Below, piece after piece: positions 1 through 8,740 of a DNA stretch of 64,000 bases. The stretch's first letter is position 1, and each line of letters begins with the position of its first letter. The translations under genes were made by a program, and so were the position numbers. The DNA is taken from positions 434,001 to 498,000 of the forward strand of contig CAVSIP010000003.1 in NCBI GenBank assembly GCA_963728075.1, read 5' to 3'. The DNA is from CAVSIP01 sp963728075 (GTDB taxonomy: Bacteria > Actinomycetota > Actinomycetes > JAFAQI01 > DASSKL01). The notes beneath the pieces are model-generated. The model had not been told where the DNA came from, ran no database searches, and worked only from the letters and a program-made list of their open reading frames with translations.

Positions 1-311
1 AGGATGATGTCCACGCCGATCGTGAGGATGGCGAGCGCGTTGACGTCCGAGCCGCGCAGCGGACGGATGAGGAACCGCTCGACGAGCAGCGCGGCGAACG
101 CGGCCACGGCCGCTCCGACCACGAAGGCCAGCGGGAAACCGAGGCTGGCGTGCGTCTCCGCGATGACGAAGCCACCCAGCAGCAGCAGTGAGCCGTGCGC
201 GAAGTTCACCACCTCGGTCGCCTTGAAGATGACGACGAAACCGAGCGCGATGAGCGAGTAGATGAAGCCGAGCGACACCCCACTGATGAGGAGCTCGATG
301 AACTTCGTCAC
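1..311 (-). CDS. livH: branched-chain amino acid ABC transporter permease LivH (partial, 3' end outside window)
   Basis: N-terminal ~103 residues of a LivH-type inner-membrane permease that imports leucine, isoleucine and valine. The visible protein opens VTKFIELLISGVSLGFIYSL and carries the NFAHGSLLLLGGF stretch typical of LivH/LivM permeases. Hydrophobic segments lie near residues 5-25, 40-55 and 58-78. It starts with GTG at 311, which overlaps the TGA stop of livG (GTGA), so translation is probably coupled. The gene runs off the left edge; livM and the binding protein would be expected beyond it. Family assignment is firm. Substrate within the hydrophobic/branched-chain amino acid transporter family is inferred from the livF-livG neighbours. 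Confidence 0.9.
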   Translation of the reverse strand, partial: MTKFIELLISGVSLGFIYSLIALGFVVIFKATEVVNFAHGSLLLLGGFVIAETHASLGFPLAFVVGAAVAAFAALLVERFLIRPLRGSDVNALAILTIGVDII

Positions 312-1147
312 GGAGTGGGGTCCCCCTTCTGCATCGGGTCGCGTTCGTCGGTGCCGAGGTAGGCGCGGATGACGTCGGGGTGCTGCTGGATCTGCTCGGG
401 GCTGCCCTCGGCGACCAGGCGGCCGAAGTCGAGGACGGTGATCCGGTCGCAGATGCCCATGACCAGACCCATGTCGTGCTCGACGAGCAGGATCGAGATG
501 CCCAGGGCGTTGCGGACCTGCAGGATCGTGGCGGCCATCCGCCGGGTCTCGTCGGCGTTCATGCCCGCCACCGGCTCGTCGAGGAGCAGGACCTGCGGCT
601 CCATCGCCAGCGCGCGGGCGATCTCGACGCGCTTCTGGTCCCCGTAGGAGAGGTTGCCGGCGTACGCGTCGAGCTTGTCGCCGATCCCGAGGAAGCCGGC
701 GATCTCCCGCACCCGCCCGGTGTGCCGCCGCCGCTCACGTACGGCGGCAGGCAGGGCCAGCCCGGTGCCGAGGAAGCCGGCTCGGGTGAGGTGGTGCCGG
801 CCGAGCATGACGTTCTCCAGCACCGTCTGATGCTTGGACAGTGCGATGTTCTGGAACGCCCGCCCGACGCCGAGCGCGGCCACCCGGTGCGGCCGCAGGC
901 CGGTGAGCTGGTTCTCGCCGAGGAACACCTGGCCCTCGGTGGCGCGGTAGACGCCGGAGATCACGTTGAAGCAGGTCGACTTGCCGGCACCGTTGGGGCC
1001 GATGAGGCCGTGGATGGTCCCGGGCTCGACGGTGAAGGACACGCCGGAGAGCGCCTCGACGCCGGCGAAGCGCATGGTGACGTCGCGGACGACCAGTGGG
1101 GGGAGCTCGACGTCGTGGCGAGGCAGGGCCTGGGCGGGCACGTTCAT
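308..1147 (-). CDS. livG: branched-chain amino acid ABC transporter ATP-binding protein LivG
   Basis: One of the two cytoplasmic ATPases that power the Liv importer. Walker A (GPNGAGKS) lies near residues 50-57, the signature NLSYGDQKR is mid-protein, and Walker B is VLLLDEP followed by VAGMN, the LivG-type D-loop. An in-frame GTG lies 9 nt upstream, but I chose ATG at 1147 because it overlaps the TGA of livF (ATGA), the usual coupled arrangement; this gives 279 aa. The C-terminus overlaps the livH start in the same way. Gene order in the transcript is livF, livG, livH. Only the exact start is in doubt. Confidence 0.93.
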   Translation of the reverse strand: MNVPAQALPRHDVELPPLVVRDVTMRFAGVEALSGVSFTVEPGTIHGLIGPNGAGKSTCFNVISGVYRATEGQVFLGENQLTGLRPHRVAALGVGRAFQNIALSKHQTVLENVMLGRHHLTRAGFLGTGLALPAAVRERRRHTGRVREIAGFLGIGDKLDAYAGNLSYGDQKRVEIARALAMEPQVLLLDEPVAGMNADETRRMAATILQVRNALGISILLVEHDMGLVMGICDRITVLDFGRLVAEGSPEQIQQHPDVIRAYLGTDERDPMQKGDPTP

Positions 1148-1941
1148 CCCGACCACCGGGACAGGGTCGCGCTGGTGCCGTTGGCGGCCAGCGCGCTGAT
1201 CTCAGCGCGCTCGGCCGACGCGCGTCCGAGGTAGAGCTGCTGCACCTCGTCGCTACGCGCCAGCTCCCGGGCGCTCCCGGACAGCGACACCCTGCCCACG
1301 TCGAGCACGTACGCGTCGTGCGCGACCTCGAGGGCCATGTTCGCGTTCTGCTCGACGAGCAGCACCGCCGTGCCCTGCCGGTTGATCTCCGCGATCACCT
1401 CGCCGATCTGGCGGATGATGAGCGGGGCCAGCCCGAGCGACGGCTCGTCGAGGAGCAGCAGCCGCGGGCTCGCCATGAGCGCCCGGCCGATGGCGAGCAT
1501 CTGCTGCTCGCCGCCCGACAGCAGACCCGCGCGCTGGCGCCGGCGCTCCACGAGGACCGGGAACAGCTCCTCCACGCGAGCCCGGGCCTGCGCCACGGCG
1601 GCTCGGTCGGCGCTGCCCATGGCTCCGGCACGCAGGTTCTCCTCGACCGTCAGCCGCGAGAAGATGCGCCGGCCCTCGGGCGCCTGGACGACCCCGGCGG
1701 CCACGATCGTGGCCGGGTCACGTCCCCGCAGCGACCGCTCGCCGAGCCGGATGTCGCCGCTGTCGATGCCGCCCTTGTGCACGCGCAGGGTTCCGGAGAT
1801 GGCCCGCAGCAGGGTGGACTTGCCGGCCCCGTTGCTGCCCAGCAGGGCGACGACGGCGCCGTCGCGCACCTCGAGGGAGATCCCCTTGAGCGCCTGCACC
1901 GTGCCGCCGTAGGAGACATGCAGGTCCTCGACCTGAAGCAT
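1144..1941 (-). CDS. livF: branched-chain amino acid ABC transporter ATP-binding protein LivF
   Basis: Second ATPase of the Liv importer, 265 aa. Walker A (GSNGAGKS) lies at about residues 35-42, the signature LLSGGEQQM and Walker B LLLLDEPSLGLAP follow, and the protein has the compact length usual for LivF. It starts at ATG 1941 behind a GGAAGGGCGG ribosome-binding stretch and is the first visible gene of the livFGH transcript. It diverges from tsaB across about 150 bp that contain a CRP-like palindrome. Placing livF first differs from the classic E. coli order H-M-G-F. Assignment is firm; the transported amino acid is inferred from the family. Confidence 0.93.
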   Translation of the reverse strand: MLQVEDLHVSYGGTVQALKGISLEVRDGAVVALLGSNGAGKSTLLRAISGTLRVHKGGIDSGDIRLGERSLRGRDPATIVAAGVVQAPEGRRIFSRLTVEENLRAGAMGSADRAAVAQARARVEELFPVLVERRRQRAGLLSGGEQQMLAIGRALMASPRLLLLDEPSLGLAPLIIRQIGEVIAEINRQGTAVLLVEQNANMALEVAHDAYVLDVGRVSLSGSARELARSDEVQQLYLGRASAERAEISALAANGTSATLSRWSG

Positions 1942-1991
1942 GCCACCGCCCTTCCGCCGTTGGCTCGTCCTGCGATCCGCGCATTCAACCC

Positions 1992-2007
1992 TGTGATGTA
2001 CGCCACA
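1992..2007. promoter_or_regulatory. candidate CRP/GlxR-type operator upstream of livF
   Basis: TGTGATGTACGCCACA matches the cAMP-receptor consensus TGTGA-N6-TCACA at 9 of 10 defined positions. It sits 51 bp upstream of livF in the livF/tsaB divergent region. GlxR/CRP control of amino-acid importers is known in actinobacteria; binding here is an inference from sequence alone. Confidence 0.4.
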
Positions 2008-2094
2008 AGCACGCTCCGAGACCTAACCGTGACCTGAACGACGTCCGGGTTAGCCCGTACGGGCTCCGGCCGGCCGGCTCCGTAGCCTGGAGAG

Positions 2095-2775
2095 GTGTTC
2101 ACCGTCGCGTTGGATACCGCCACCCCCGCTGTCGGGGCGGCGGTCGGTGACGTCACCGACGGCGCGGGACGCCTGCTCGCCGAGCGGGTGCAGGTGGCGG
2201 TGAACCGGCACGGCGAGCTGCTCGCGCCCCTGCTCGCCGCCGCGCTGGCGGACGCCGGGGTGTCCACCGCCGACGTCGGCGCCGTCGTGGCCGGCACCGG
2301 CCCGGGCCCGTTCACCGGGCTGCGGGTCGGGCTGATGACCGCGACCGCGCTCGCCGACGCGCTCGGCTGCCCGACGTACGGCGTCTGCTCGCTGGATGCC
2401 CTGGCGGAGCAGCACGGCGGCGGGGACCTCGTGGCCGTGACCGACGCTCGTCGCAGGGAGGTCTACTGGGCGCGGTACCGCGACGGCCGGCGGGTGGACG
2501 GTCCGGCCGTGGAGGCGCCGGCCGCACTCGCCGGGAGGCTCCGCGACGCCGGGGACGGCGCCCGGCTGGTCGGGGCGGGGGCGTTGCTCCACCGCGAGGC
2601 GTTCGCCGGGCTGCCGCTCGACGAGCAGGCGCCCTATCCGTCCCCCGCCGCCCTGCTGCGGCTGGCCGCCCCGCGGATCAGCGCCGGGGCGCCGGGGGAG
2701 CCGCTGACCCCGCTGTACCTGCGGCGCCCGGACGCCGTGCCGCCCGGACCGCGCAAGTCGGTGACCCCGGCATGA
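2095..2775 (+). CDS. tsaB: tRNA threonylcarbamoyladenosine biosynthesis protein TsaB
   Basis: Partner of TsaD in making the universal t6A37 modification of ANN-decoding tRNAs. The 226-aa protein starts FTVALDTATPAVGAAVGD, the ASKHA-fold opening of TsaB, and carries the GTGPGPFTGLRVG motif. It has a glycoprotease-like N-domain but lacks the metal-binding HxxxH of TsaD. Start GTG 2095 lies 6 nt after a TAGCCT -10-like box, so a leaderless transcript is likely. Its stop overlaps the rimI ATG (ATGA). In relatives tsaE and alr usually lie just upstream; here that place is taken by the divergent liv operon, so tsaE must be elsewhere. Confidence 0.93.
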   Translation: MFTVALDTATPAVGAAVGDVTDGAGRLLAERVQVAVNRHGELLAPLLAAALADAGVSTADVGAVVAGTGPGPFTGLRVGLMTATALADALGCPTYGVCSLDALAEQHGGGDLVAVTDARRREVYWARYRDGRRVDGPAVEAPAALAGRLRDAGDGARLVGAGALLHREAFAGLPLDEQAPYPSPAALLRLAAPRISAGAPGEPLTPLYLRRPDAVPPGPRKSVTPA

Positions 2776-3266
2776 GCGCCCCACCGCTGACCCGGCTGCG
2801 CCGGATGGGCCGGGAGGACCTCGACCGGGTCATGGTCGTCGAGCAGGCGCTGTTCGGCGACGAGGCGTGGACGCGGGGCATGCTCGACTCCGAGCTCACC
2901 CAGACCGGCAGTCGCTGGTACGTGCTCGCCGAGGAGGGTGACGAGGTCGTCGGCTACGCGGGGCTGTGTGCCTACGACCACGAGGCGTACGTCCAGACGA
3001 TCGGCGTGCGCACCGACCGCTGGGGTCAGGGCCTCGGTACGCGGCTGCTCGAGGCGCTGCTGCGCGAGGCTGCGCGGCGAGGAAACGACGAGATCGTGCT
3101 CGAGGTGCGTGCCGACAACGACCGGGCGCAGCGGCTCTACCGGCGCTACGGGTTCGACGCCGTCGGCCTGCGGCGGAGGTACTACCAGCCCAGCGGCACC
3201 GACGCCGTGGTGATGCGCGCCACCGGCCTCGTGGCCCGGTGGGGGACGACGGAGGAGCCTTCGTGA
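2772..3266 (+). CDS. rimI: ribosomal protein S18-alanine N-acetyltransferase RimI
   Basis: GNAT-fold N-terminal acetyltransferase of 164 aa. The acetyl-CoA pyrophosphate loop is visible as RWGQGLGTRLL (about residues 83-92), with the downstream LEVRADNDRAQRLYRRYGF segment typical of RimI. It is translationally coupled on both sides: its ATG overlaps the tsaB stop and its TGA overlaps the tsaD GTG. The tsaB-rimI-tsaD arrangement is conserved in actinobacteria. The substrate (N-terminus of S18 or other proteins) is inferred from the family; RimI enzymes can be promiscuous. Confidence 0.88.
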   Translation: MSAPPLTRLRRMGREDLDRVMVVEQALFGDEAWTRGMLDSELTQTGSRWYVLAEEGDEVVGYAGLCAYDHEAYVQTIGVRTDRWGQGLGTRLLEALLREAARRGNDEIVLEVRADNDRAQRLYRRYGFDAVGLRRRYYQPSGTDAVVMRATGLVARWGTTEEPS

Positions 3267-4279
3267 CCGCACCGCTCGTGCTCGGGATCGAGACGTCGTG
3301 CGACGAGACCGGAGTCGGTGTCGTCCGCGGCAGCGAGCTGCTCGCCGACGCGGTCGCCTCCAGCGTCGAGGAGCACGCCCGCTTCGGTGGCGTCGTGCCG
3401 GAGGTGGCCTCGCGCGCGCACCTGGAGGCGATGGCGCCGACCGTGCACCGGGCGCTGGAGCAGGCCGGGGTCGGTCTGGCGGACGTCGACGCGATCGCGG
3501 TGACCGCCGGGCCCGGTCTCGCCGGTGCCCTGCTCGTGGGCGTCGCGGCGGCGAAGGCGTACGCGCTTGCGCTCGCCAAGCCGCTGTACGGCGTCAACCA
3601 CCTGTCGGCACACGTCGCCGTCGACGTGCTCGAGCACGGCCCCCTGCCGGAGCCGTGCGTGGCGCTGCTCGTCTCGGGTGGGCACTCCTCGCTGCTCGTC
3701 GTGCCGGACGTCACCGGCCCCGTGCAGTCGCTCGGGCAGACCGTGGACGACGCGGCAGGGGAGGCCTTCGACAAGGTGGCCCGGGTGCTCGGGCTGCCCT
3801 TCCCCGGCGGGCCGTACATCGACCGGGCCGCGCGCGAGGGCCACCCGGACGCCGTCGCGTTCCCGCGCGGGGTGGTGCGCGACGCGCCGTACGCGTTCAC
3901 CTTCTCCGGGCTGAAGACCGCGGTCGCCCGCTGGGTGGAGGACCGGGAGCGGGCCGGTGAGCCCGTCCCCGTGGCCGACGTCGCGGCGTCGTTCCAGGAG
4001 GCGGTCGCGGACGTGCTCACGGCGCGTGCCGTGCGCGCCTGCCGCGAGCACGGGGTGGACCACCTGGTCATCGGCGGCGGCGTCGCGGCGAACTCACGCC
4101 TGCGCGCGCTCGCGGAGGAGCGCTGCGCCGCGGCCGGCGTCCGGCTGCGCGTGCCGCGCCCGGGGCTGTGCACCGACAACGGGGCCATGGTCGCCGCGCT
4201 CGGGGCACTCATGGTCGAGCGGGAGGTCGAGCCGTCGCCGCTCGGCCTCGCTGCGGACTCCTCCCTCGCCCTCGCTTAG
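3263..4279 (+). CDS. tsaD: tRNA N6-adenosine threonylcarbamoyltransferase TsaD
   Basis: Catalytic subunit that transfers the threonylcarbamoyl group to A37 of tRNA. From GTG 3263 it encodes 338 aa beginning VTAPLVLGIETSCDETGVGV. The metal-binding HLSAH lies at about residues 113-117 and the nucleotide-binding SGGHSSL just after residue 138; IGGGVAANSRLR is near the C-terminus. A longer in-frame reading exists, but GTG 3263 has a strong GGAGGAG site at 3251-3257 and overlaps the rimI stop (GTGA). It is the last gene of tsaB-rimI-tsaD; groES has its own promoter. Confidence 0.95.
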   Translation: MTAPLVLGIETSCDETGVGVVRGSELLADAVASSVEEHARFGGVVPEVASRAHLEAMAPTVHRALEQAGVGLADVDAIAVTAGPGLAGALLVGVAAAKAYALALAKPLYGVNHLSAHVAVDVLEHGPLPEPCVALLVSGGHSSLLVVPDVTGPVQSLGQTVDDAAGEAFDKVARVLGLPFPGGPYIDRAAREGHPDAVAFPRGVVRDAPYAFTFSGLKTAVARWVEDRERAGEPVPVADVAASFQEAVADVLTARAVRACREHGVDHLVIGGGVAANSRLRALAEERCAAAGVRLRVPRPGLCTDNGAMVAALGALMVEREVEPSPLGLAADSSLALA

Positions 4280-4288
4280 CACCCCGAG

Positions 4289-4317
4289 TTGACGAGTGCC
4301 AGCCGCTGGCCCTAGAT
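4289..4317 (+). promoter_or_regulatory. groESL promoter (-35 TTGACG, -10 CTAGAT)
   Basis: TTGACG at 4289-4294 and CTAGAT at 4312-4317 are 17 bp apart, a good match to a housekeeping sigma promoter. The CIRCE operator begins at the end of the -10 box, placing the repressor over the transcription start. An extra CIRCE half-like GAGTGCCAG occupies 4294-4302 within the spacer. Confidence 0.75.
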
Positions 4318-4343
4318 TGGCACTCGGCGCAGGTGAGTGCCAA
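4317..4343. promoter_or_regulatory. CIRCE operator (HrcA binding site)
   Basis: Perfect 9-9-9 inverted repeat: TTGGCACTC (4317-4325), 9-nt spacer, GAGTGCCAA (4335-4343). The CIRCE consensus is TTAGCACTC-N9-GAGTGCTAA, so each arm differs at one symmetric position. It overlaps the groES promoter, as expected for repression by HrcA that is relieved by heat. hrcA itself is not in the window. Confidence 0.93.
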
Positions 4344-4434
4344 TCAGCGACGAGGCTCCTGGACACCCGCGACGGACAGGTTGCCGAACTCGCCTCCACC
4401 ACGAACTCCGCAAGGTGAACGGGGAGGTCAGGTC

Positions 4435-4740
4435 GTGACGACCGCCACCAAGGTAGCCATCAAGCCCCTCGAGGACCGCATCGTCGTGCAGGTCGTCGAG
4501 GCCGAGCAGACCACGGCGTCCGGGCTCGTGATCCCGGACACCGCCAAGGAGAAGCCCCAGGAGGGCATCGTTCTCGCCGTCGGCCCCGGCCGGTTCGAGG
4601 ACGGGGCACGCGTGCCGCTCGACGTCAGTGTCGGCGACACCGTGATCTTCAGCAAGTACGGCGGCACCGAGGTCAAGTACAACGGCGAGGAGTACCTCGT
4701 GCTCTCGGCCCGCGACGTGCTCGCGGTCATCGAGAAGTAG
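4435..4740 (+). CDS. groES: co-chaperonin GroES (Cpn10)
   Basis: Ten-kDa co-chaperonin lid for GroEL, 101 aa. It begins VTTATKVAIKPLEDRIVVQV, carries the mobile-loop region EAEQTTASGLVIPDTAKEK and the GDTVIFSKYGGTEVKYNGEE core. Start GTG 4435 is preceded by GGGGAGG at 4421-4427. The leader is about 110 nt and contains CIRCE, so expression should be HrcA-controlled and heat-inducible. It is followed after 68 nt by groEL1 in the same direction. Confidence 0.96.
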   Translation: MTTATKVAIKPLEDRIVVQVVEAEQTTASGLVIPDTAKEKPQEGIVLAVGPGRFEDGARVPLDVSVGDTVIFSKYGGTEVKYNGEEYLVLSARDVLAVIEK

Positions 4741-4754
4741 AACGTCGAGCGCGA

Positions 4755-4785
4755 ACGCCCCGGAGGCCCCTGGCACCCGGGGCGT
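4755..4785 (+). terminator. intercistronic hairpin between groES and groEL1
   Basis: ACGCCCCGG (4755-4763) pairs perfectly with CCGGGGCGT (4777-4785) around a 13-nt loop. It lacks a U-tract. It sits in the 68-nt gap between groES and groEL1 and could act as a partial terminator or RNA-processing site that sets the groES:groEL ratio; that role is inferred. Confidence 0.6.
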
Positions 4786-4808
4786 CGCCATGAGAGGACC
4801 AGCACCAC

Positions 4809-6440
<1,632 letters not shown>

Positions 6441-6459
6441 CGCGAGGCCGTACCACGTC

Positions 6460-6501
6460 CGCGTGACGCCCTGCCGGCTCCGGTCGGCAGGGCGTCACGC
6501 G
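6460..6501 (+). terminator. groESL terminator hairpin
   Basis: A perfect 17-bp stem (6460-6476 with 6485-6501) closes an 8-nt loop, 19 nt after the groEL1 stop. There is no U-tract, as is common for actinobacterial I-shaped terminators. It ends the chaperonin operon before the start of the next gene at 6531. Confidence 0.8.
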
Positions 6502-6530
6502 CGTTCGGGTGGGGTTAGCCTGCTCCTGCC

Positions 6531-7454
6531 GTGACCTCCGACCTGTCCTCGCTGCTCGCCGCCGGTGAGCGTGCGGTGTTCCACGGCTCGCCCGCGGCCG
6601 CGGTCGAGGCCCTGGACCCGGCCGTACGCACCGCGCGCGATCTCGGCCGCACCGCGGAGGCGGGCGCGGCGGCCTGGCTGCTCGGCGTCGCCCTGGCCGC
6701 CCTCGGCCGGTACGGCGACGCGCTCGCGGTCCAGCTGGACCTGCTCGCCCGTGGCGAGCAGCCTGGGGCCGCCCCCGAGGTCCGCATGGTCGGCGCCCTG
6801 GCCGGCGCTGCCGCCGCCGCGGTGCACCGGGCCGTGGGCGGCCACGCGGAAGCGCGCCGGCTCGACGAGCGCGGGCTCGCCCTGGCGCCCGGCAGCGACG
6901 ACGCCGCGTTCGACTGCCTGCTCGGCCTCGCCTCCGACGCCGTGGGTGCGGCCGACCCGGACCGGGTGCGGACGTGTCTCGCGGAGGCGGAGAGCCTCCT
7001 GGCCGGCCATCCGGAGTGGTGGCGGCAGCAGGTGCGCGCCGGCTGGGTCCGTACCGAGCTGGCGTTGCTGGTCGGTGACGCGGGGGCGGCCGTCGCCGAG
7101 GCGGGCGCAGCGGTGGCGCTGGCCGAGCGCTCGCGGGCTCCGCGCCACGTGGCCAAGGGGCTGCTGTTCCTGGCCGTCGCGCAGCTCGACGTCGACGAGC
7201 AGGCGGCGCTGACGACGCTGCACCGAGCCGTGGTCCTGGCCGAGGGGCTCGGCGCGGTGCCCGTCGCCTGGGCGGCGCGGGCGCTGCTCGGCACCCTGCT
7301 GCGTGGAGCCGAGGCAGCCGGTGCGCAGGAGTGCCTGCGCGCGGCGGCGGCCGGTGCCCGGCAGATCGCCGCCGGCCTCCCGGAGGACCTGCGGGTGGCC
7401 TGGCTGTCGCGCCCCGACGTCGCGGCCGTGATGTCCACGGCTCCACCCGCTTGA
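6531..7454 (+). CDS. TPR-like helical repeat protein, function unknown
   Basis: A 307-aa, Ala/Leu-rich soluble protein made almost wholly of predicted helical pairs such as AGAAAWLLGVALAALGRYGDA and RAPRHVAKGLLFLAVAQLDV, which resemble tetratricopeptide repeats. No signal peptide, membrane segment or catalytic motif is visible. Start GTG 6531 lies 9 nt after a TAGCCT -10-like box, so the mRNA may be leaderless. It sits between groEL1 and a BldM-type regulator/sigD, the place occupied in mycobacteria by an uncharacterised gene next to sigD. A regulatory scaffold role is possible but unproven. Confidence 0.7.
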   Translation: MTSDLSSLLAAGERAVFHGSPAAAVEALDPAVRTARDLGRTAEAGAAAWLLGVALAALGRYGDALAVQLDLLARGEQPGAAPEVRMVGALAGAAAAAVHRAVGGHAEARRLDERGLALAPGSDDAAFDCLLGLASDAVGAADPDRVRTCLAEAESLLAGHPEWWRQQVRAGWVRTELALLVGDAGAAVAEAGAAVALAERSRAPRHVAKGLLFLAVAQLDVDEQAALTTLHRAVVLAEGLGAVPVAWAARALLGTLLRGAEAAGAQECLRAAAAGARQIAAGLPEDLRVAWLSRPDVAAVMSTAPPA

Positions 7455-7485
7455 GATCGGGGCGCGGCATGCCGACACAGTCCTC

Positions 7486-8076
7486 GTGACGACCACCGTG
7501 CTCATCTGCGACGACGCCGGCCCGGTTCGGGATGAGTTGCGGCGGTTCGTCGCCCAGGTCCCGGGCGTGGACCGCGTGGACGCCGTGCAGAGCGGGGAGG
7601 AGGTGCTCGCGCGCTGGCCGCTGGACCGGCCGAGGCTGGTCCTCATGGGCGTGCGCAGCTCCGGCGGGCTGGGTGCCGTCGAGACGACCCGCCGGCTGAT
7701 GCGCGCCCACCCCGACGCGACGGTCGTCATGCTCAGCACGGACGGTGACGACGTCTCGGTGGCGGAGGCCATCGCCGGCGGTGCGCGGGGCTTCCTCACG
7801 AAGGGTCTCGGCGTGGAGCAGGTCTCTGCAGCCGTCGCGGGTGCGCTCGCCGTGGCAGAGGTGCCCCGCCAGCCGGGTTATCAGCCGCTCACCGAGCGGG
7901 AGCTGCAGGTGCTCCGGGGGATGGCCGAGGGGCGCAGCAACGCCGAGATCGGGCGCGAGCTGTTCCTGTCGGAGGACACCGTGAAGACCCATGCGCGCCG
8001 GCTGTTCCGCAAGCTCGGTGTCCGCGACCGTGCTCAGGCGGTCGCGCTCGGCTTCCGAATGGGCCTCGTCAGCTGA
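7486..8076 (+). CDS. BldM-like LuxR-family response regulator lacking the phospho-acceptor Asp
   Basis: 196 aa with an N-terminal receiver domain (1-125) and C-terminal LuxR/NarL helix-turn-helix (135-196). The DNA-binding half, including SNAEIGRELFLSEDTVKTHA, closely matches what I recall of Streptomyces BldM. In the receiver the acidic pair D9-D10 and K106 remain, but the phosphorylatable Asp is Gly55 in the segment VLMGVRSSGG. It therefore cannot be controlled by conventional phosphotransfer. BldM is known as an atypical orphan regulator that does not need phosphorylation. It lies directly before sigD, as bldM lies near a sigma gene and guaB in Streptomyces. Confidence 0.85.
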   Translation: MTTTVLICDDAGPVRDELRRFVAQVPGVDRVDAVQSGEEVLARWPLDRPRLVLMGVRSSGGLGAVETTRRLMRAHPDATVVMLSTDGDDVSVAEAIAGGARGFLTKGLGVEQVSAAVAGALAVAEVPRQPGYQPLTERELQVLRGMAEGRSNAEIGRELFLSEDTVKTHARRLFRKLGVRDRAQAVALGFRMGLVS

Positions 8077-8140
8077 GTTCTCGCCGTACGCTGTCTGCGG
8101 GCACGGTGTCCTCGGCGTAACGACGGGAGCTCCTCAGACG

Positions 8141-8740
8141 ATGGATGCAGCGGTGGACGACGACGCGCTGGTCGGCCTCACCGCCCGCGCAGTCGCCGGT
8201 GACCGCGAGGCGGCTGGCGCGCTGCTGGCTCACCTCCGTCCTGCCGTCGTGCGCTACTGCCGCGTACGGCTCGGGCGGATGTCCGGTTCCTACGACGCCG
8301 CCGACGACGTGGCGCAGGAGGTGTGCCTCGCGGTGCTCACTGCACTGCCGCGCTACCGCGACCAGGGCCGCCCCTTCGCAGCGTTCGTCTTCGGTATCGC
8401 CGCCCACAAGGTCGCCGACGCGCACCGCGCCGCTGCCCGTCGTCCGCTGCCCACCGCGGAGCTGCCCGAGCGGCCCGAACCGACGGCGGGTCCGGAGGAC
8501 CTCGCCGTCGCCTCCGACGAGGCCCGGCGGGCGCGCGCCCTGCTCGCGGAGCTGCCCGAGCAGGCTCGTGAGCTGCTGCTGCTGCGCGTCGTGGCGGGCC
8601 TGTCCGCCGAGGAGACCGCGGACGTCCTCGGCATGACTCCTGGTGCCGTGCGCGTGGCCCAGCACCGGGCGCTGCGCCGGCTGCGCGGCATGGCCGACAC
8701 GCACTCCCTCACCGCTCCCGCCCTGGGAGGTGTCCGATGA
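8141..8740 (+). CDS. sigD: ECF-type RNA polymerase sigma factor SigD/ShbA family
   Basis: Sigma-70 family factor of 199 aa with region 2 (about 30-98, including ADDVAQEVCLAVLTALPRYR and the FGIAAHKVADAHR core-binding stretch) and region 4 (about 140-190, with LSAEETADVLGMTPGAVRVAQHRALRRLR). I chose ATG 8141 with GGGAGC at 8125-8130; longer in-frame readings run back into the upstream gene. Its stop overlaps the anti-sigma start (ATGA). Position before rsdA, DUF5319 and guaB matches mycobacterial sigD and the Streptomyces ShbA locus; ShbA drives transcription of the principal sigma gene hrdB. The same role here is inferred. Confidence 0.9.
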   Translation: MDAAVDDDALVGLTARAVAGDREAAGALLAHLRPAVVRYCRVRLGRMSGSYDAADDVAQEVCLAVLTALPRYRDQGRPFAAFVFGIAAHKVADAHRAAARRPLPTAELPERPEPTAGPEDLAVASDEARRARALLAELPEQARELLLLRVVAGLSAEETADVLGMTPGAVRVAQHRALRRLRGMADTHSLTAPALGGVR

